DNA of 64,000 bases from Actinomyces radicidentis (lineage in GTDB: Bacteria; Actinomycetota; Actinomycetes; Actinomycetales; Actinomycetaceae): positions 2,232,001-2,296,000 of the forward strand of contig NZ_CP014228.1 of the NCBI RefSeq assembly GCF_001553565.1, written 5' to 3'. Under the pieces are notes generated by a model that was given only the letters and a program-made list of their open reading frames with translations, was not told where the DNA came from and made no database searches. Below are positions 27,014 through 35,592 of this stretch, piece by piece (the first letter of the stretch is position 1; every line of letters starts with the position of its first letter). The position numbers and the translations under genes are program-made.

Positions 27014-27898
27014 ATGGAAGAGACCTCCCGCCTCCTGACGATCGGCCGCTTCATCGCCCTCACGCGGTTGTCCGTCCGGATGCTGCGGCACTACGACGCG
27101 TACGGCGTACTCGTGCCCGCGCACGTCTAGCCCGTCACCGGATACCGCCTCTACTCGCCCGAGCAGGTCGCAGACGCCGACGTCGTCCGTGGGCTGCGCG
27201 ACGTCGGAGTGGGCGTCTCCTCCATCCCGGCACTCCTCGCCGCCCGCGGGACTCCGCGCTGGCGCCAGACGCTGGAGCTCCAGCGCGAGGCGCTGCGCGA
27301 GGAGCTCGCCGCTGCCCAGGGACGCCTCACCCTCATCGACCGCATGATCAGCGAAGGAGACAGTCCCATGACGTCCCACGACAACCGCCCCACCAACCTC
27401 TCCATCACGATCGCCCGACAGCGTGTGGAGGCGATGACCGCCGTCATCCTGCGCGGCACCGTTCCCACATACTCCGACGAGGGTCTGCTCTGGGCCCGCG
27501 CAACACCGCTTCTGGAGGCCGCCGGCATCCGCCCCGCCGGCCCCTGCGGCGTCATCGAGCTCCTCCACGCCTACGTCGAGCGCGACGTCGACCTCGCCCT
27601 CCTCATCCCGGTCGTCCCCGGCACGACGGTGCCCGCGCCGCTCGAGGTCGTCGACCTGCCCGCCCGGGACTGCCTCGTCGCGACCGTGACTGGCCCGTAC
27701 GACCTCATCACGGAGGCCAACCGCGAGCTCGGGCGACACGTCGCAGCCGAGGGGCTCCAGATGGCGCCCGAGGCCACGGACGGCCTCGCGGACAAGGGCT
27801 TCAACCTCTACGACGTCGACCCCCACGAGCCCGGCGCCCCGGCCGACGTCGTCCCCGTGACGAGGGTGTGCTGGCCGCTCTCCGACGGCGCCGCCTGA
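27014..27898 (+). pseudogene. MerR-family regulator with GyrI-like effector domain, amber codon at position 39
   Basis: The frame gives a MerR HTH (LLTIGRFIALTRLSVRMLRH, YDAYGVLVPAHV), then TAG at 27128-27130, then continues PVTGYRLYSPEQVADADVV, a linker helix, and a GyrI-like ligand-binding domain ending VTRVCWPLSDGAA. In the family the stop position is normally an acidic residue (V-D/E-P-x-TGYR); GAG to TAG needs one change. The sequence is otherwise undamaged, so the mutation is recent, a sequencing error, or read through. AAGGAG at 27354-27359 lies 8 nt before in-frame ATG 27368, so the 176-aa effector domain could be made alone. Confidence 0.85.
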
Positions 27899-27911
27899 GA
27901 CGCCGTGCGAT

Positions 27912-27945
27912 GGCGGTCCCGGGGTACGAGGCTCCCGGGACCGCC
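27912..27945. terminator. bidirectional terminator between convergent genes
   Basis: GGCGGTCCCGGG (27912-27923) is perfectly complementary to 27934-27945, with a 10-nt loop. It lies between the MerR-type gene (+) and the GNAT gene (-). Confidence 0.7.
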
Positions 27946-28006
27946 TCGTCCAGGTTCCTTGCCGGCAGGGCCACCGCCGCTCACGGCAGCGCAGCGCGAA
28001 AGCGCG

Positions 28007-29008
28007 TCAGAGCGTGCGGTGCCAGCGCACCTCTCCGTCGACGACGACGTCGGTCCGCGTCATCCCAAGACCGCGCGCCACGCCCTCCGAGGCCGCGTGA
28101 CCCGGGGCGATGAGCGCGCTGACCTGGATGACGCCCCGGCGGCGGAGCCCGTCGACGAGCAGCCGGGCGGCCTGGGTCGCGACACCCCGCCCCTGCCAGG
28201 GAGCGCCGACGACCCAGGCCAGCTCGGCCCTCCTGACCGCCTCGTCTCCGGTCACCGTCGCCTGGACGTAGCCGACCGACGCGCCATCGAGGAGCACGAC
28301 GTCGTTGACCCACTCCTCGGTGCCGTCGTCGGACCGTCCCACGACGAGCCGCGCGTAACGATCCTCCAGAGCCTCCCTGCTCGGCGGCTCGCCGCCGATG
28401 GCGCCGTACAGGACCGGGTCGCTCAGCACCCGGCTCATCGCCGACGCGTCCGAGACCGCGAGCGGCCGCAGACTCAGGAGCGGCGGGACGGAGTCCGCCT
28501 GCGGTGCCGGGTCCGAGCGCAGCCGCCCGTAGGCGAGGACGTCGACCCGCTTGCCGTCGACGAGGAACTTCTCCCGCTCCCTCCCCTCGAGGACGAATCC
28601 GGCCGCCGTGGCGACACCGCCCGAGGCCGGATTGTTGACGCGGTGCCCGAGCTCGAGCCGCTCGAGGGCCATCCCGTCGGGGCTGAGCGCGTGGCCCGCG
28701 ACCGCCCTCGCCGCCCGACGCGTGACGCCGCCGCCTCGCGCATCCCGGTGGCACCAGTAGAAGAACCAGCCCAGGCGGTTCTCCGCGTCCACTGACACCC
28801 CCACGAGGGCCCGGGCCGGACCCGAGCCCTCGACGGCGACCCAGGCGTGGCGGCCGTCGGTGGTGTCGGTCAGCCGCTCGAGGTAGCGACGGGCCGAGAC
28901 GACGTCGGTGACCGGGCCCTGCCTAGCCATCTCCGGGTCGTCCGCGAAGGCCTCCGCGACCGCCTCGGCGTCGTCGAGGACCGCGGGGCGCAGGAGCCAG
29001 CCGTCCAC
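28007..29008 (-). CDS. protein with two tandem GNAT acetyltransferase domains
   Basis: A protein of 333 aa. The first domain (about 1-160) opens WLLRPAVLDDAEAVAEAF and has LGWFFYWCHRDARGGGVTRR and LERLELGHRVNNPASGGVA. The second (about 175-333) opens LLSLRPLAVSDASAMSRVL and has ELAWVVGAPWQGRGVATQAA, a good acetyl-CoA pyrophosphate loop (Q-x-x-G-x-A). The first domain has a degenerate loop (RDARGGGVTRRA) and may be structural or weakly active. GTG 29008 directly follows the DUF488 stop, so the two genes are co-transcribed. Substrate unknown. Confidence 0.85.
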   Translation of the reverse strand: MDGWLLRPAVLDDAEAVAEAFADDPEMARQGPVTDVVSARRYLERLTDTTDGRHAWVAVEGSGPARALVGVSVDAENRLGWFFYWCHRDARGGGVTRRAARAVAGHALSPDGMALERLELGHRVNNPASGGVATAAGFVLEGREREKFLVDGKRVDVLAYGRLRSDPAPQADSVPPLLSLRPLAVSDASAMSRVLSDPVLYGAIGGEPPSREALEDRYARLVVGRSDDGTEEWVNDVVLLDGASVGYVQATVTGDEAVRRAELAWVVGAPWQGRGVATQAARLLVDGLRRRGVIQVSALIAPGHAASEGVARGLGMTRTDVVVDGEVRWHRTL

Positions 29009-29389
29009 TCAGCGCCCCAGCATGACGGCGCGCAGCACGGGAGCCTGCGAGCGCTCGTCGCCGCCCTTCGTGCCGTAGACCAGGGTGACGCGCCCCGAGC
29101 GCGCCCGCTCGCGCAGCGCCAGCATCGCCTCGTGGCGCTCGCCCTCCTTGAGCTCGGCGCGGTAGCGCTCCTCGAAGTCCTCCCAGGAGAGCCCGTCGTG
29201 GTGGAAGGCCTTGCGCAGCCCGTCCGAGGGCGCGACCGCCTTGCACCACTCGTCGACCGCCGCCTTCGCCTTGGAGACGCCGCGCGGCCAGAGACGGTCG
29301 ATGAGGACGCGGTAGCCGTCGTCGTCGCCCGCGCCGTCGCGGACGTAGGCGAGGGCGATGCTGTCAGCGGTGGGGAGGTCAGTGCTCAT
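29009..29389 (-). CDS. DUF488 family protein
   Basis: A protein of 126 aa. It has the family block YRVLIDRLWPRGVSK near residue 27, WCKAVAPSDGLRKAFHHD, and VTLVYGTKGGDERSQA near 102. The function of the family is not established. The start is ATG 29389, preceded on the minus strand by TAGCGT 6 nt upstream and no Shine-Dalgarno, so a leaderless transcript is likely. It is the first gene of a two-gene unit with the GNAT gene. Confidence 0.85.
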   Translation of the reverse strand: MSTDLPTADSIALAYVRDGAGDDDGYRVLIDRLWPRGVSKAKAAVDEWCKAVAPSDGLRKAFHHDGLSWEDFEERYRAELKEGERHEAMLALRERARSGRVTLVYGTKGGDERSQAPVLRAVMLGR

Positions 29390-29401
29390 ACCGACACGCT
29401 A
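29390..29401 (-). promoter_or_regulatory. leaderless -10 element for the DUF488 gene
   Basis: On the minus strand TAGCGT (29401-29396) is followed by 6 nt and ATG 29389. Its -35 region would fall inside the terminator hairpin of the upstream peptidase gene. Confidence 0.55.
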
Positions 29402-29406
29402 GACGC

Positions 29407-29440
29407 GACGGGGCCCGCCGGTCACCCGGCGGGCCCCGTC
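29407..29440 (-). terminator. terminator of the zinc metallopeptidase gene
   Basis: A perfect 15-bp stem (GACGGGGCCCGCCGG at 29407-29421 with 29426-29440) with the 4-nt loop TCAC. It lies 23 nt beyond the peptidase stop on the minus strand. Confidence 0.75.
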
Positions 29441-29463
29441 CTCAGTCCGAGGGGCTCAGTCGC

Positions 29464-30399
29464 TCACAGCTCCGAGCCGGAGACCGAGAAGGTGTCGCAC
29501 TGGCCGATCTCCCCGCCCTCGAGGCCGGTCGTGAACCACTTCTGTCGCTGCGCCGAGGAGCCGTGCGTCCACGAGTCGGAGTCCACGGTCCCCGAGGAGC
29601 GCTGCTGGATGTGGTCGTCGCCGACGGCGGCCGCGGCGTCGAGCGCCGTCTGGATCTCGTCCTGCGTCGGCTTGGTGAGGAAGGCCTCGCCGGTCTCGGG
29701 GTCCTTCGTCGTCGCCGCGTAGTGGACCCACACGCCGGCGTAGCAGTCGGCCTGCAGCTCGGTGCGCACCGAGTCGGAGGTCGCACCGGTGCCGGAGCGG
29801 TCGGTGCTGTTCATGAGGCCCAGCTCGTTCTGGATGTGGTGCCCGAACTCGTGGGCGACGATGTACTCCTCCGCGAGCGGGGTGTCCGCGGCGCCGATGA
29901 CGCCGCCCTCCATCTCCTGGAAGAAGGACATGTCGAGGTACACGGTGGAGTCGCCCGGGCAGTAGAAGGGGCCGACGGCGGAGGTGGCGGAGCCGCAGGC
30001 CGTCGACACGGAGCTCCCGTCCCACAGGAGGAACTCCGGCTTGACGTAGTCGACCTTCGCCTGGGCGGCCAGCTGCTCGCCCCACACGGCGTCGAGGGAC
30101 TCGGCCGTGGCGGCCATGCGGCACTGCGTGTACGTGTTCGCGGCGTCGCCGTTGGCGTCCGAGCCGGTCCCGCACACGGACATGTCGATGGTCGAGGACG
30201 TGGACGAGGACCCCGCCTGGCTCGAGGAGTCCCCGGCGAGCATGCCGGTGAGGTCGACGCCCGTGAGCTGGGACAGGATGACCAGCGCGATGACCGTGAA
30301 GACCGAGCCGCCGCCGATGGCCACGCCGCGGCCGCCGCCGCCCGTCGAGCGCGTCGAGACGCGGTTGGGGTCGACCTGGATTCCCTTGTTGAAGGACAT
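29464..30399 (-). CDS. neutral zinc metallopeptidase (YpfJ-type), membrane anchored
   Basis: A protein of 311 aa. A short basic/Gly-rich N-terminus (RSTGGGGRGVAIGGGS) precedes one transmembrane segment (VFTVIALVILSQLTGVDLTG) and a Ser-rich linker. The catalytic block is YIVAHEFGHHIQNELGL, giving HExxH, with a downstream ELQADCYAG as the probable third ligand. Several cysteines suggest an extracytoplasmic fold. The start is ATG 30399 with GAGG upstream; the GTG at 30408 is in frame but less likely. The target is unknown. It is divergent from pyrD; a candidate -10 TACGCT lies at 30446-30441. Confidence 0.85.
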   Translation of the reverse strand: MSFNKGIQVDPNRVSTRSTGGGGRGVAIGGGSVFTVIALVILSQLTGVDLTGMLAGDSSSQAGSSSTSSTIDMSVCGTGSDANGDAANTYTQCRMAATAESLDAVWGEQLAAQAKVDYVKPEFLLWDGSSVSTACGSATSAVGPFYCPGDSTVYLDMSFFQEMEGGVIGAADTPLAEEYIVAHEFGHHIQNELGLMNSTDRSGTGATSDSVRTELQADCYAGVWVHYAATTKDPETGEAFLTKPTQDEIQTALDAAAAVGDDHIQQRSSGTVDSDSWTHGSSAQRQKWFTTGLEGGEIGQCDTFSVSGSEL

Positions 30400-30509
30400 G
30401 ACGGGCACCTCGTGGGCTCGGGAAGCGGGGAGCGTGCCCCAGCGTAACCGGCGTCACGGCCCCCGTCCCGCGGGCCGCACCGGGAAGGGCCCGGACCGTG
30501 ACCGCCGGG

Positions 30510-30524
30510 TAACCTGGGGACGTG
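30510..30524 (+). promoter_or_regulatory. leaderless -10 element for pyrD
   Basis: TAACCT (30510-30515) ends 6 nt before GTG 30522. There is no Shine-Dalgarno, so the mRNA probably starts at the GTG. Confidence 0.6.
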
Positions 30525-31568
30525 CTCTACGACCTCCTGTACAAGTCCGTCCTGTCCCGCATCGACCCCGAGGTCATCCACGACGTCTGCGTCCAGGCCA
30601 TCGAGGTCACGAGCCGCGTCCCGCTGGTCCGCGACGCCGTCCGCGAGGCCTGGGGCCGCCGCCCCGCCGCCCCCGTCCCCGCCGCCGGACAGGGCGGCCC
30701 CTTCGCCCGCCCCGTCCCCGGCGTCCTCGGCCTCGCCGCCGGCATGGACAAGGAGGGGCAGGCCATCGAGGGCCTGGACATGCTCGGCTTCGGCTTCATC
30801 GAGGTCGGCACCTTCACCGCCTGGCCCCAGCCCGGCAACCCCAAGCCCCGCGTGTGGCGCTACCCGTCCACGCGCTCCCTGCGCAACGCCATGGGCTTCC
30901 CCAACGACGGCGCCGACGAGGCTGCCCGTCGCCTGCGCGCCCTGCGCTCCACGAAGCGCGGTCGCAGCATCGTCGTCGGCGCCAACATCGGCAAGACGAA
31001 GGCCGTCCCCAACGACGAGGCCGTCGAGGACTACCGCTACTCCGCCTCGAAGGTCGCCCGCTGGGCCGACTACCTCGTCGTCAACGTCTCCAGCCCCAAC
31101 ACCCCGGGCCTGCGCGACCTCCAGTCCGTCGAGTCGCTGCGCCCCATCCTCGAGGCCGTCCGCGAGGCGGGCGACGCCGCCGCCGGGCGCCACGTCCCGC
31201 TCCTGGTCAAGATCGCCCCCGACCTCGCCGACGAGGACGTCGACGCCGTCGCCGACCTCGTCCTCGACATGGGCCTCGACGGCGTCGTCGCCACCAACAC
31301 CACCATCGACCACGAGCTCGGCGCGGGCGGCGTCTCCGGCGCCCCGGTCCTGCCGCGGGCGCTCGCGGTCGTGCGCCGCCTGCGTGACCGCCTCGGCGAC
31401 GAGCCCACCATCATCGGCGTCGGCGGCATCTCCTCCATCTGGGACGCCGAGCTCATGCTCGACGCCGGTGCCGACCTCCTCCAGGCCTACTCGGCCTTCA
31501 TCTACAACGGCCCCGCCTGGCCGGGCCGCATCAACCGCGCCCTGGCCGCGACCCGCCGCGCCCGCTGA
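30522..31568 (+). CDS. pyrD: dihydroorotate dehydrogenase (quinone), class 2
   Basis: A protein of 348 aa. The N-terminal helical part ([20 protein letters not shown]) is the membrane-associating extension of class 2 enzymes. It is followed by an FMN-binding TIM barrel: [16 protein letters not shown] near residue 72, NAMGFPNDG near 123, [16 protein letters not shown] near 186 with the catalytic Ser, ATNTTI near 251, IIGVGGISS near 301, and [11 protein letters not shown] near 326. It oxidises dihydroorotate in pyrimidine synthesis. It stands alone, apart from other pyr genes, and pyrG in this window has a similar leaderless-type promoter. Confidence 0.96.
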   Translation: MLYDLLYKSVLSRIDPEVIHDVCVQAIEVTSRVPLVRDAVREAWGRRPAAPVPAAGQGGPFARPVPGVLGLAAGMDKEGQAIEGLDMLGFGFIEVGTFTAWPQPGNPKPRVWRYPSTRSLRNAMGFPNDGADEAARRLRALRSTKRGRSIVVGANIGKTKAVPNDEAVEDYRYSASKVARWADYLVVNVSSPNTPGLRDLQSVESLRPILEAVREAGDAAAGRHVPLLVKIAPDLADEDVDAVADLVLDMGLDGVVATNTTIDHELGAGGVSGAPVLPRALAVVRRLRDRLGDEPTIIGVGGISSIWDAELMLDAGADLLQAYSAFIYNGPAWPGRINRALAATRRAR

Positions 31569-31639
31569 CGGCGGGGGAGAGCACCGCACCCGCCGGGCGA
31601 TCCGACGCGGCACCGGCCCGGCGGGCCGCGGAGGCCGCC

Positions 31640-32962
31640 CTGCCCGCCGCCTGGGCGGTCGGCACGGGCATCGTCCTCGTCTCGCTCGTCCTGCGCCCCG
31701 GCGCCACGAGCACCGGTCCCGTCCTGGAGGAGATCCGCGCCGGCATCGGGATGGGGACGACGAGCGCCGCACTCCTGTCCGCCCTCCCCGGACTGTCCTT
31801 CGCCGCCTCGGGCGCCGTCGCCGCCCGCCTCGGTCACCGGCTCGGAGCCGTCGGCGGGCTCGCCCTGGCGGCCCTCCTCGCCGCAATCGGCCTGCTGGCC
31901 CGCGCGGCCTCCGGCACCACCGCCGTCTTCCTCCTCATGTCCCTCGTCGCGCTCTTCGGCGCGGGCCTGGGCAACGTCCTCCTGCCGATGGCGATCAAGC
32001 AGCGCTTCCCGCTGCACTCGGGGGGCTGGACGGCCGTGTACGTCACCGTCCTGCCGATCGGCTCGCTCCTGCCGCAGCTCGTCGCCCCGGCCGTCGTCGA
32101 GTCCTCCGCGGGATGGCGCGGGAGCCTCGGCGTGTGGGGCTGGGTCTCAGCCCTGGCCGTCGTGCCGTGGCTCGGCATCCTCCTCGCGCGGCTGCTCAGC
32201 GGGCGCAGGGCGGTGCACGAGGCGTCGCGCAAGGAGCGGAGCGCGCCGGGTCGTGCGGACGGCGAGCTCGGCGCGTCAAGCCTCCTCGAGGACGAGGTCC
32301 CCGAGGCGGCCGCGTCCGCGTCCGGGATCGCGGCGGCCCGTCCCGTGGGCCTCGCCGACGTCGCCCGCAGCCCTCGCGCCCGCGCCATGGCTCTCTTCTT
32401 CGGCATGCAGTCGATGCAGGCCTACGTCGCCTTCGGCTGGCTGCCCCAGATCTTCCGCGACGCCGGAGCACCGCTCGACCGCGCCTCGCTGCTCCTGGCG
32501 GCCTTCTCCGTGTGGGGCCTGCCGGGCGGCTTCATCATCCCGCCGCTCGTCACCCGCTCGAGGCACCTCCAGGCCTGGGTCATGTTCTTCGTCGCCATGC
32601 TCGTCGTGGGCTACGCCGGCCTCCTCGCCGCCCCGCCGACCGGCGCCTGGCTGTGGCCCTGCGCGCCCGGGATCTCCGGCTTCTGCTTCCAGGTGGCCCT
32701 CGTCCTCGTCACCCACCGCACCCGGGACTACCGAGTCACGGCCGCCCTGTCCGGTTTCACCCAGTCCGTCGGCTACGCGCTGGCCTCCGCGGGACCCTTC
32801 GTCGTCGGCTGGGTCCACGGCCTCACCGGCGGCTGGACCGTCCCGCTCTGCCTCCTCATCGTCTCGACCGTGCCCATGGCCCGGGCGGGGTGGCGGGCCT
32901 GCGCCGACGGCGTCATCGACGACGAGCTGGACGGCGCCGCCGGAGCGCCCGAGCGCCCCTGA
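31640..32962 (+). CDS. MFS transporter of the CynX/NimT type, with a probable CTG start
   Basis: The in-frame protein extends upstream of the first ATG (31751): WAVGTGIVLVSLVLRPGATS forms the family's first transmembrane helix, and starting at 31751 would remove it. No ATG, GTG or TTG lies between the pyrD stop and 31751. CTG 31640 has GGAGG 5 nt upstream and gives 440 aa; CTG 31565 overlaps the pyrD stop (CTGA) and is the other candidate. GAGLGNVLLPMAIKQRFP near residue 112 and twelve hydrophobic segments support the family, which includes cyanate and nitroimidazole-related transporters. A hydrophilic central loop near residues 190-230 divides the halves. Confidence 0.75.
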   Translation: MPAAWAVGTGIVLVSLVLRPGATSTGPVLEEIRAGIGMGTTSAALLSALPGLSFAASGAVAARLGHRLGAVGGLALAALLAAIGLLARAASGTTAVFLLMSLVALFGAGLGNVLLPMAIKQRFPLHSGGWTAVYVTVLPIGSLLPQLVAPAVVESSAGWRGSLGVWGWVSALAVVPWLGILLARLLSGRRAVHEASRKERSAPGRADGELGASSLLEDEVPEAAASASGIAAARPVGLADVARSPRARAMALFFGMQSMQAYVAFGWLPQIFRDAGAPLDRASLLLAAFSVWGLPGGFIIPPLVTRSRHLQAWVMFFVAMLVVGYAGLLAAPPTGAWLWPCAPGISGFCFQVALVLVTHRTRDYRVTAALSGFTQSVGYALASAGPFVVGWVHGLTGGWTVPLCLLIVSTVPMARAGWRACADGVIDDELDGAAGAPERP

Positions 32963-33081
32963 CGCGCGCCCGGGCCGGCTGCGGGGAGACGGCGTCGCTC
33001 TGCTACGGTGCGCGCAGAGGGAAGTCGTGGGTGCCCTGTGAGGTCGGGCGGGCACCGCCGTGAACCGACCCCAGGAACGCC

Positions 33082-34338
33082 ATGACCGCCCCCGACCCCG
33101 CACCCACCGCCTCTCCGGCGCGCACCGTCATCGACGCCGCCGGCCCCGCCTTCCTCGCCTCCGCATACGCCGGGCGCCTCCCCGCGGCGATGAACCAGCT
33201 CGGACTGCTCCTCGTCGTCTCCGCCGCCGGCCGCGGCCTGGCCCTCGCGGGATCGAGCGTCGCCGCTGTCGGGCTGGGCACCGCGGCCCTCGCCGCCGTC
33301 ATCGGGCGGCTCGTGGACCGGCACGGCCCCCTGTCGGTCCTCGCCGTCGCCGTCCTCGCGCAGACCGCCGGCCTCGGCACCGTCCTCCTCGCGCTCGCGC
33401 GCGACCTGCCCGACGCCGTCGTGCTGGCGGGCGCCGCCCTCACCGGGGCCGCCAACCCGCAGGTCCCCTCCGTCGCCCGCGCCACCTGGTCGCGCATCGG
33501 CCGGAGCTCCGACCCCGCGCGTGGCGCCCGCGCCGTCCGCCTCGGTCTCGGCTACGAGACCGCCGCTGACGAGACGAGCTTCGTCATCGGGCCCGTGGCC
33601 GCGGGCGGCCTCGTCAGCCTCCTCGGCGCCGAGGGGGCCGCCCTAGCCCTCATCGTGCTCACGGCGGTCGGCGAGGGCCTCTTCGCCCTGTGGCTGCTGG
33701 GCAACCCGGCCCTGGCGCGCCCGGAGCACCGTGGCGGGGCGCGGACCGCGGAGACCGCCCCGGCGGGTGCGACGGCGCTCCGAGCGGTGTCGAGCGCCCG
33801 CCCAGGCGCACCGGTTGCCGCGCTCCTGACGACGATCCTCGCGATCGGACTCGTCTTCGGCGTCACGCAGACGGCTCTCACGGCCGTCAACGCCTCGCGC
33901 GGCACGCCGGGGCTGACGGGACCGGTCTACGGCTGCATGGGGCTGACCTCCGGGATCCTGGGCCTGGTCTCCGCCGGGATCCGTCTGTCCGTCCCGGGCC
34001 GGCTCGCCCTGGGAGGCGCCGCCGTCGCCCTGGGGTCCCTCGTCCTCATGAGCGTCCCCGGAACGGGGCCGACCGTCGTCGTCATGCTCGTCATGGGCGC
34101 CGGCGTCGGCCTGACGCTGGCTACCTGCTACACGGCGCTGGAGGTCCTCGCGCCCACGGGCCGCGTCACGGCCCTCATGACGTTGGGGGCCACCGCCAAC
34201 GTCCTCGGCGTCTCCGCCGGCAGCGTCCTCACCGGTCTCATCGGCACCGACCTCCACCGCGGGAACGCGCCCGGCGTCGTCGCCGGGGCCGCTGTCCTGG
34301 TCGCCTCACTGGCCCTGCGCCGGGCGCGCCGTCCCTGA
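33082..34338 (+). CDS. MFS transporter, unknown substrate
   Basis: A protein of 418 aa with about twelve hydrophobic segments. The loop between TM2 and TM3 reads GRLVDRHGPLSVL, the family A-like motif. A polar central loop (PEHRGGARTAETAPAG) separates the two six-helix halves. ATG 33082 has AGGAA just upstream. The last codons fall inside an 18-bp tandem duplication. It resembles drug or metabolite exporters but no motif fixes a substrate. It is separated from the previous transporter by about 120 bp and has a possible own -10, TACGGT near 33003. Confidence 0.8.
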   Translation: MTAPDPAPTASPARTVIDAAGPAFLASAYAGRLPAAMNQLGLLLVVSAAGRGLALAGSSVAAVGLGTAALAAVIGRLVDRHGPLSVLAVAVLAQTAGLGTVLLALARDLPDAVVLAGAALTGAANPQVPSVARATWSRIGRSSDPARGARAVRLGLGYETAADETSFVIGPVAAGGLVSLLGAEGAALALIVLTAVGEGLFALWLLGNPALARPEHRGGARTAETAPAGATALRAVSSARPGAPVAALLTTILAIGLVFGVTQTALTAVNASRGTPGLTGPVYGCMGLTSGILGLVSAGIRLSVPGRLALGGAAVALGSLVLMSVPGTGPTVVVMLVMGAGVGLTLATCYTALEVLAPTGRVTALMTLGATANVLGVSAGSVLTGLIGTDLHRGNAPGVVAGAAVLVASLALRRARRP

Positions 34339-34359
34339 GACGCGCGCCGTCCCTGAGAC
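34324..34359. repeat. perfect 18-bp tandem duplication across the MFS stop codon
   Basis: GCGCGCCGTCCCTGAGAC is repeated exactly at 34324-34341 and 34342-34359. The first copy holds the last residues and the TGA stop of the MFS gene, the second repeats them in the 3' flank. It looks like a recent slippage or duplication event. Confidence 0.75.
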
Positions 34360-34442
34360 GCGGGCCGGCCCGCCCGCACCGGGGCGGAGCGAGCGGACCA
34401 GGGGAGGCGCGGCACGGTCGACCGGGCGTCGTCGGAGCGGGC

Positions 34443-35450
34443 TCAGTCCCGGCGGCGGCTGGGGGAGCGCGTGAGCGAGGGGTCCCGCTCGACGACGTCG
34501 CCGAGCGCCGCGTCGATCGCGTCGAGGACGTCCTGCCCGAGGCGCACTCCCGAGGCCTTGACGTTCTCGACGAGCTGCTCGGGCCGCGAGGCGCCCACGA
34601 GGGCCGCGGAAACGTTGTCGTTCTGCAGGACCCAGGCCACCGCCAGCTGGGCCATCGACAGGCCGGCCTCCTCGGCGATCGGGCGCAGGCGCTGGACCGC
34701 GGTGAGTACGGGCTCCTCCATCCAGCGGGCGATCATCTCCTTGCCGCCCTCCTCGTCCGTGGCGCGCGAGCCGGCGGGGGGCTGGGCGCCCGGCAGGTAC
34801 TTGCCGGACAGGACGCCCTCGGCCATGGGGGACCAGACCACCTGCCCCATGCCGAGCTCCTTCGAGGTGGGGACGACCTCCTCCTCGATGACCCGCCACA
34901 GCATCGAGTACTGCGGCTGGTTGGACACGAGGCGGAAGCCCATCTGGGTGGCGATCTCCTGGCCGGCGCGGATCTGCTCGGCGTTCCACTCGGAGACCCC
35001 GATGTACAGCGCCTTGCCGGAGCGGACGACGTCGGCGAAGGCCTGCATCGTCTCCTCCAGCGGGGTGGCGTCGTCGAAGCGGTGCGCCTGGAGCAGGTCG
35101 ACGTAGTCGGTGCCGAGGCGCCGCAGCGAGCCCTCGATCCCGCGCAGGATGTGCTTGCGGGACAGGCCCGAGTCGTTGGCGCCCTTGGCGTCGATGGGGA
35201 AGTAGACCTTCGTGAAGATCTCGAGGCCGTCGCGGCGCTCGCCCTTGAGCGCGCGGCCGAGCACCTCCTCGGCCTTCGTGTTGGCGTAGGTGTCCGCGGT
35301 GTCGAAGCTCGTGATGCCGAGGTCCAGGGCGGTGCGGACGCACTCGATGGCGGTGTCCGCCTCCACCTGGGAGCCGTGGGTGAGCCAGTTGCCGTAGGTG
35401 ATCTCCGTGACCTTGAGTCCGGAGCTGCCGAGGTGACGGTAAGCGACCAT
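34443..35450 (-). CDS. aldo/keto reductase, potassium-channel beta-subunit type
   Basis: A protein of 335 aa, an NADPH-dependent (alpha/beta)8 barrel. FDTADTYANTKAEEVLGRAL near residue 48 holds Asp and Tyr, IFTKVYFPID near 79 holds Lys, and LLQAHRFDDATPLEET near 119 holds His, completing the catalytic tetrad. The cofactor end VGASRPEQLVENVKAS is near 290. Physiological substrate unknown. Start ATG 35450 is supported by TAGGCT 6 nt upstream with no Shine-Dalgarno; GTG 35456 is in frame but lies in the promoter. It is convergent with the MFS gene. Confidence 0.9.
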   Translation of the reverse strand: MVAYRHLGSSGLKVTEITYGNWLTHGSQVEADTAIECVRTALDLGITSFDTADTYANTKAEEVLGRALKGERRDGLEIFTKVYFPIDAKGANDSGLSRKHILRGIEGSLRRLGTDYVDLLQAHRFDDATPLEETMQAFADVVRSGKALYIGVSEWNAEQIRAGQEIATQMGFRLVSNQPQYSMLWRVIEEEVVPTSKELGMGQVVWSPMAEGVLSGKYLPGAQPPAGSRATDEEGGKEMIARWMEEPVLTAVQRLRPIAEEAGLSMAQLAVAWVLQNDNVSAALVGASRPEQLVENVKASGVRLGQDVLDAIDAALGDVVERDPSLTRSPSRRRD

Positions 35451-35462
35451 GCGCACAGCCTA
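35451..35462 (-). promoter_or_regulatory. leaderless -10 element for the aldo/keto reductase
   Basis: Minus-strand TAGGCT (35462-35457) is followed by exactly 6 nt and ATG 35450. Confidence 0.6.
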
Positions 35463-35496
35463 CGGGCGGTATGTCGACGGCGTGCGTGCCGACGAC

Positions 35497-35534
35497 GGTG
35501 GGGCGGGCGGATCGTCGGATCCGTCCGCCCCACC
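35497..35534 (-). terminator. terminator of the DUF3043 gene
   Basis: A 16-bp stem with one G-U pair (35497-35512 with 35519-35534) and a 6-nt loop. It lies about 60 nt past the DUF3043 stop and upstream of the aldo/keto reductase promoter. Confidence 0.7.
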
Positions 35535-35592
35535 GGGGACGTCGATGGTGGCGCTGCCGGGAGCCGTCACGCCCCGGCCGGGCGCCGCCCCC

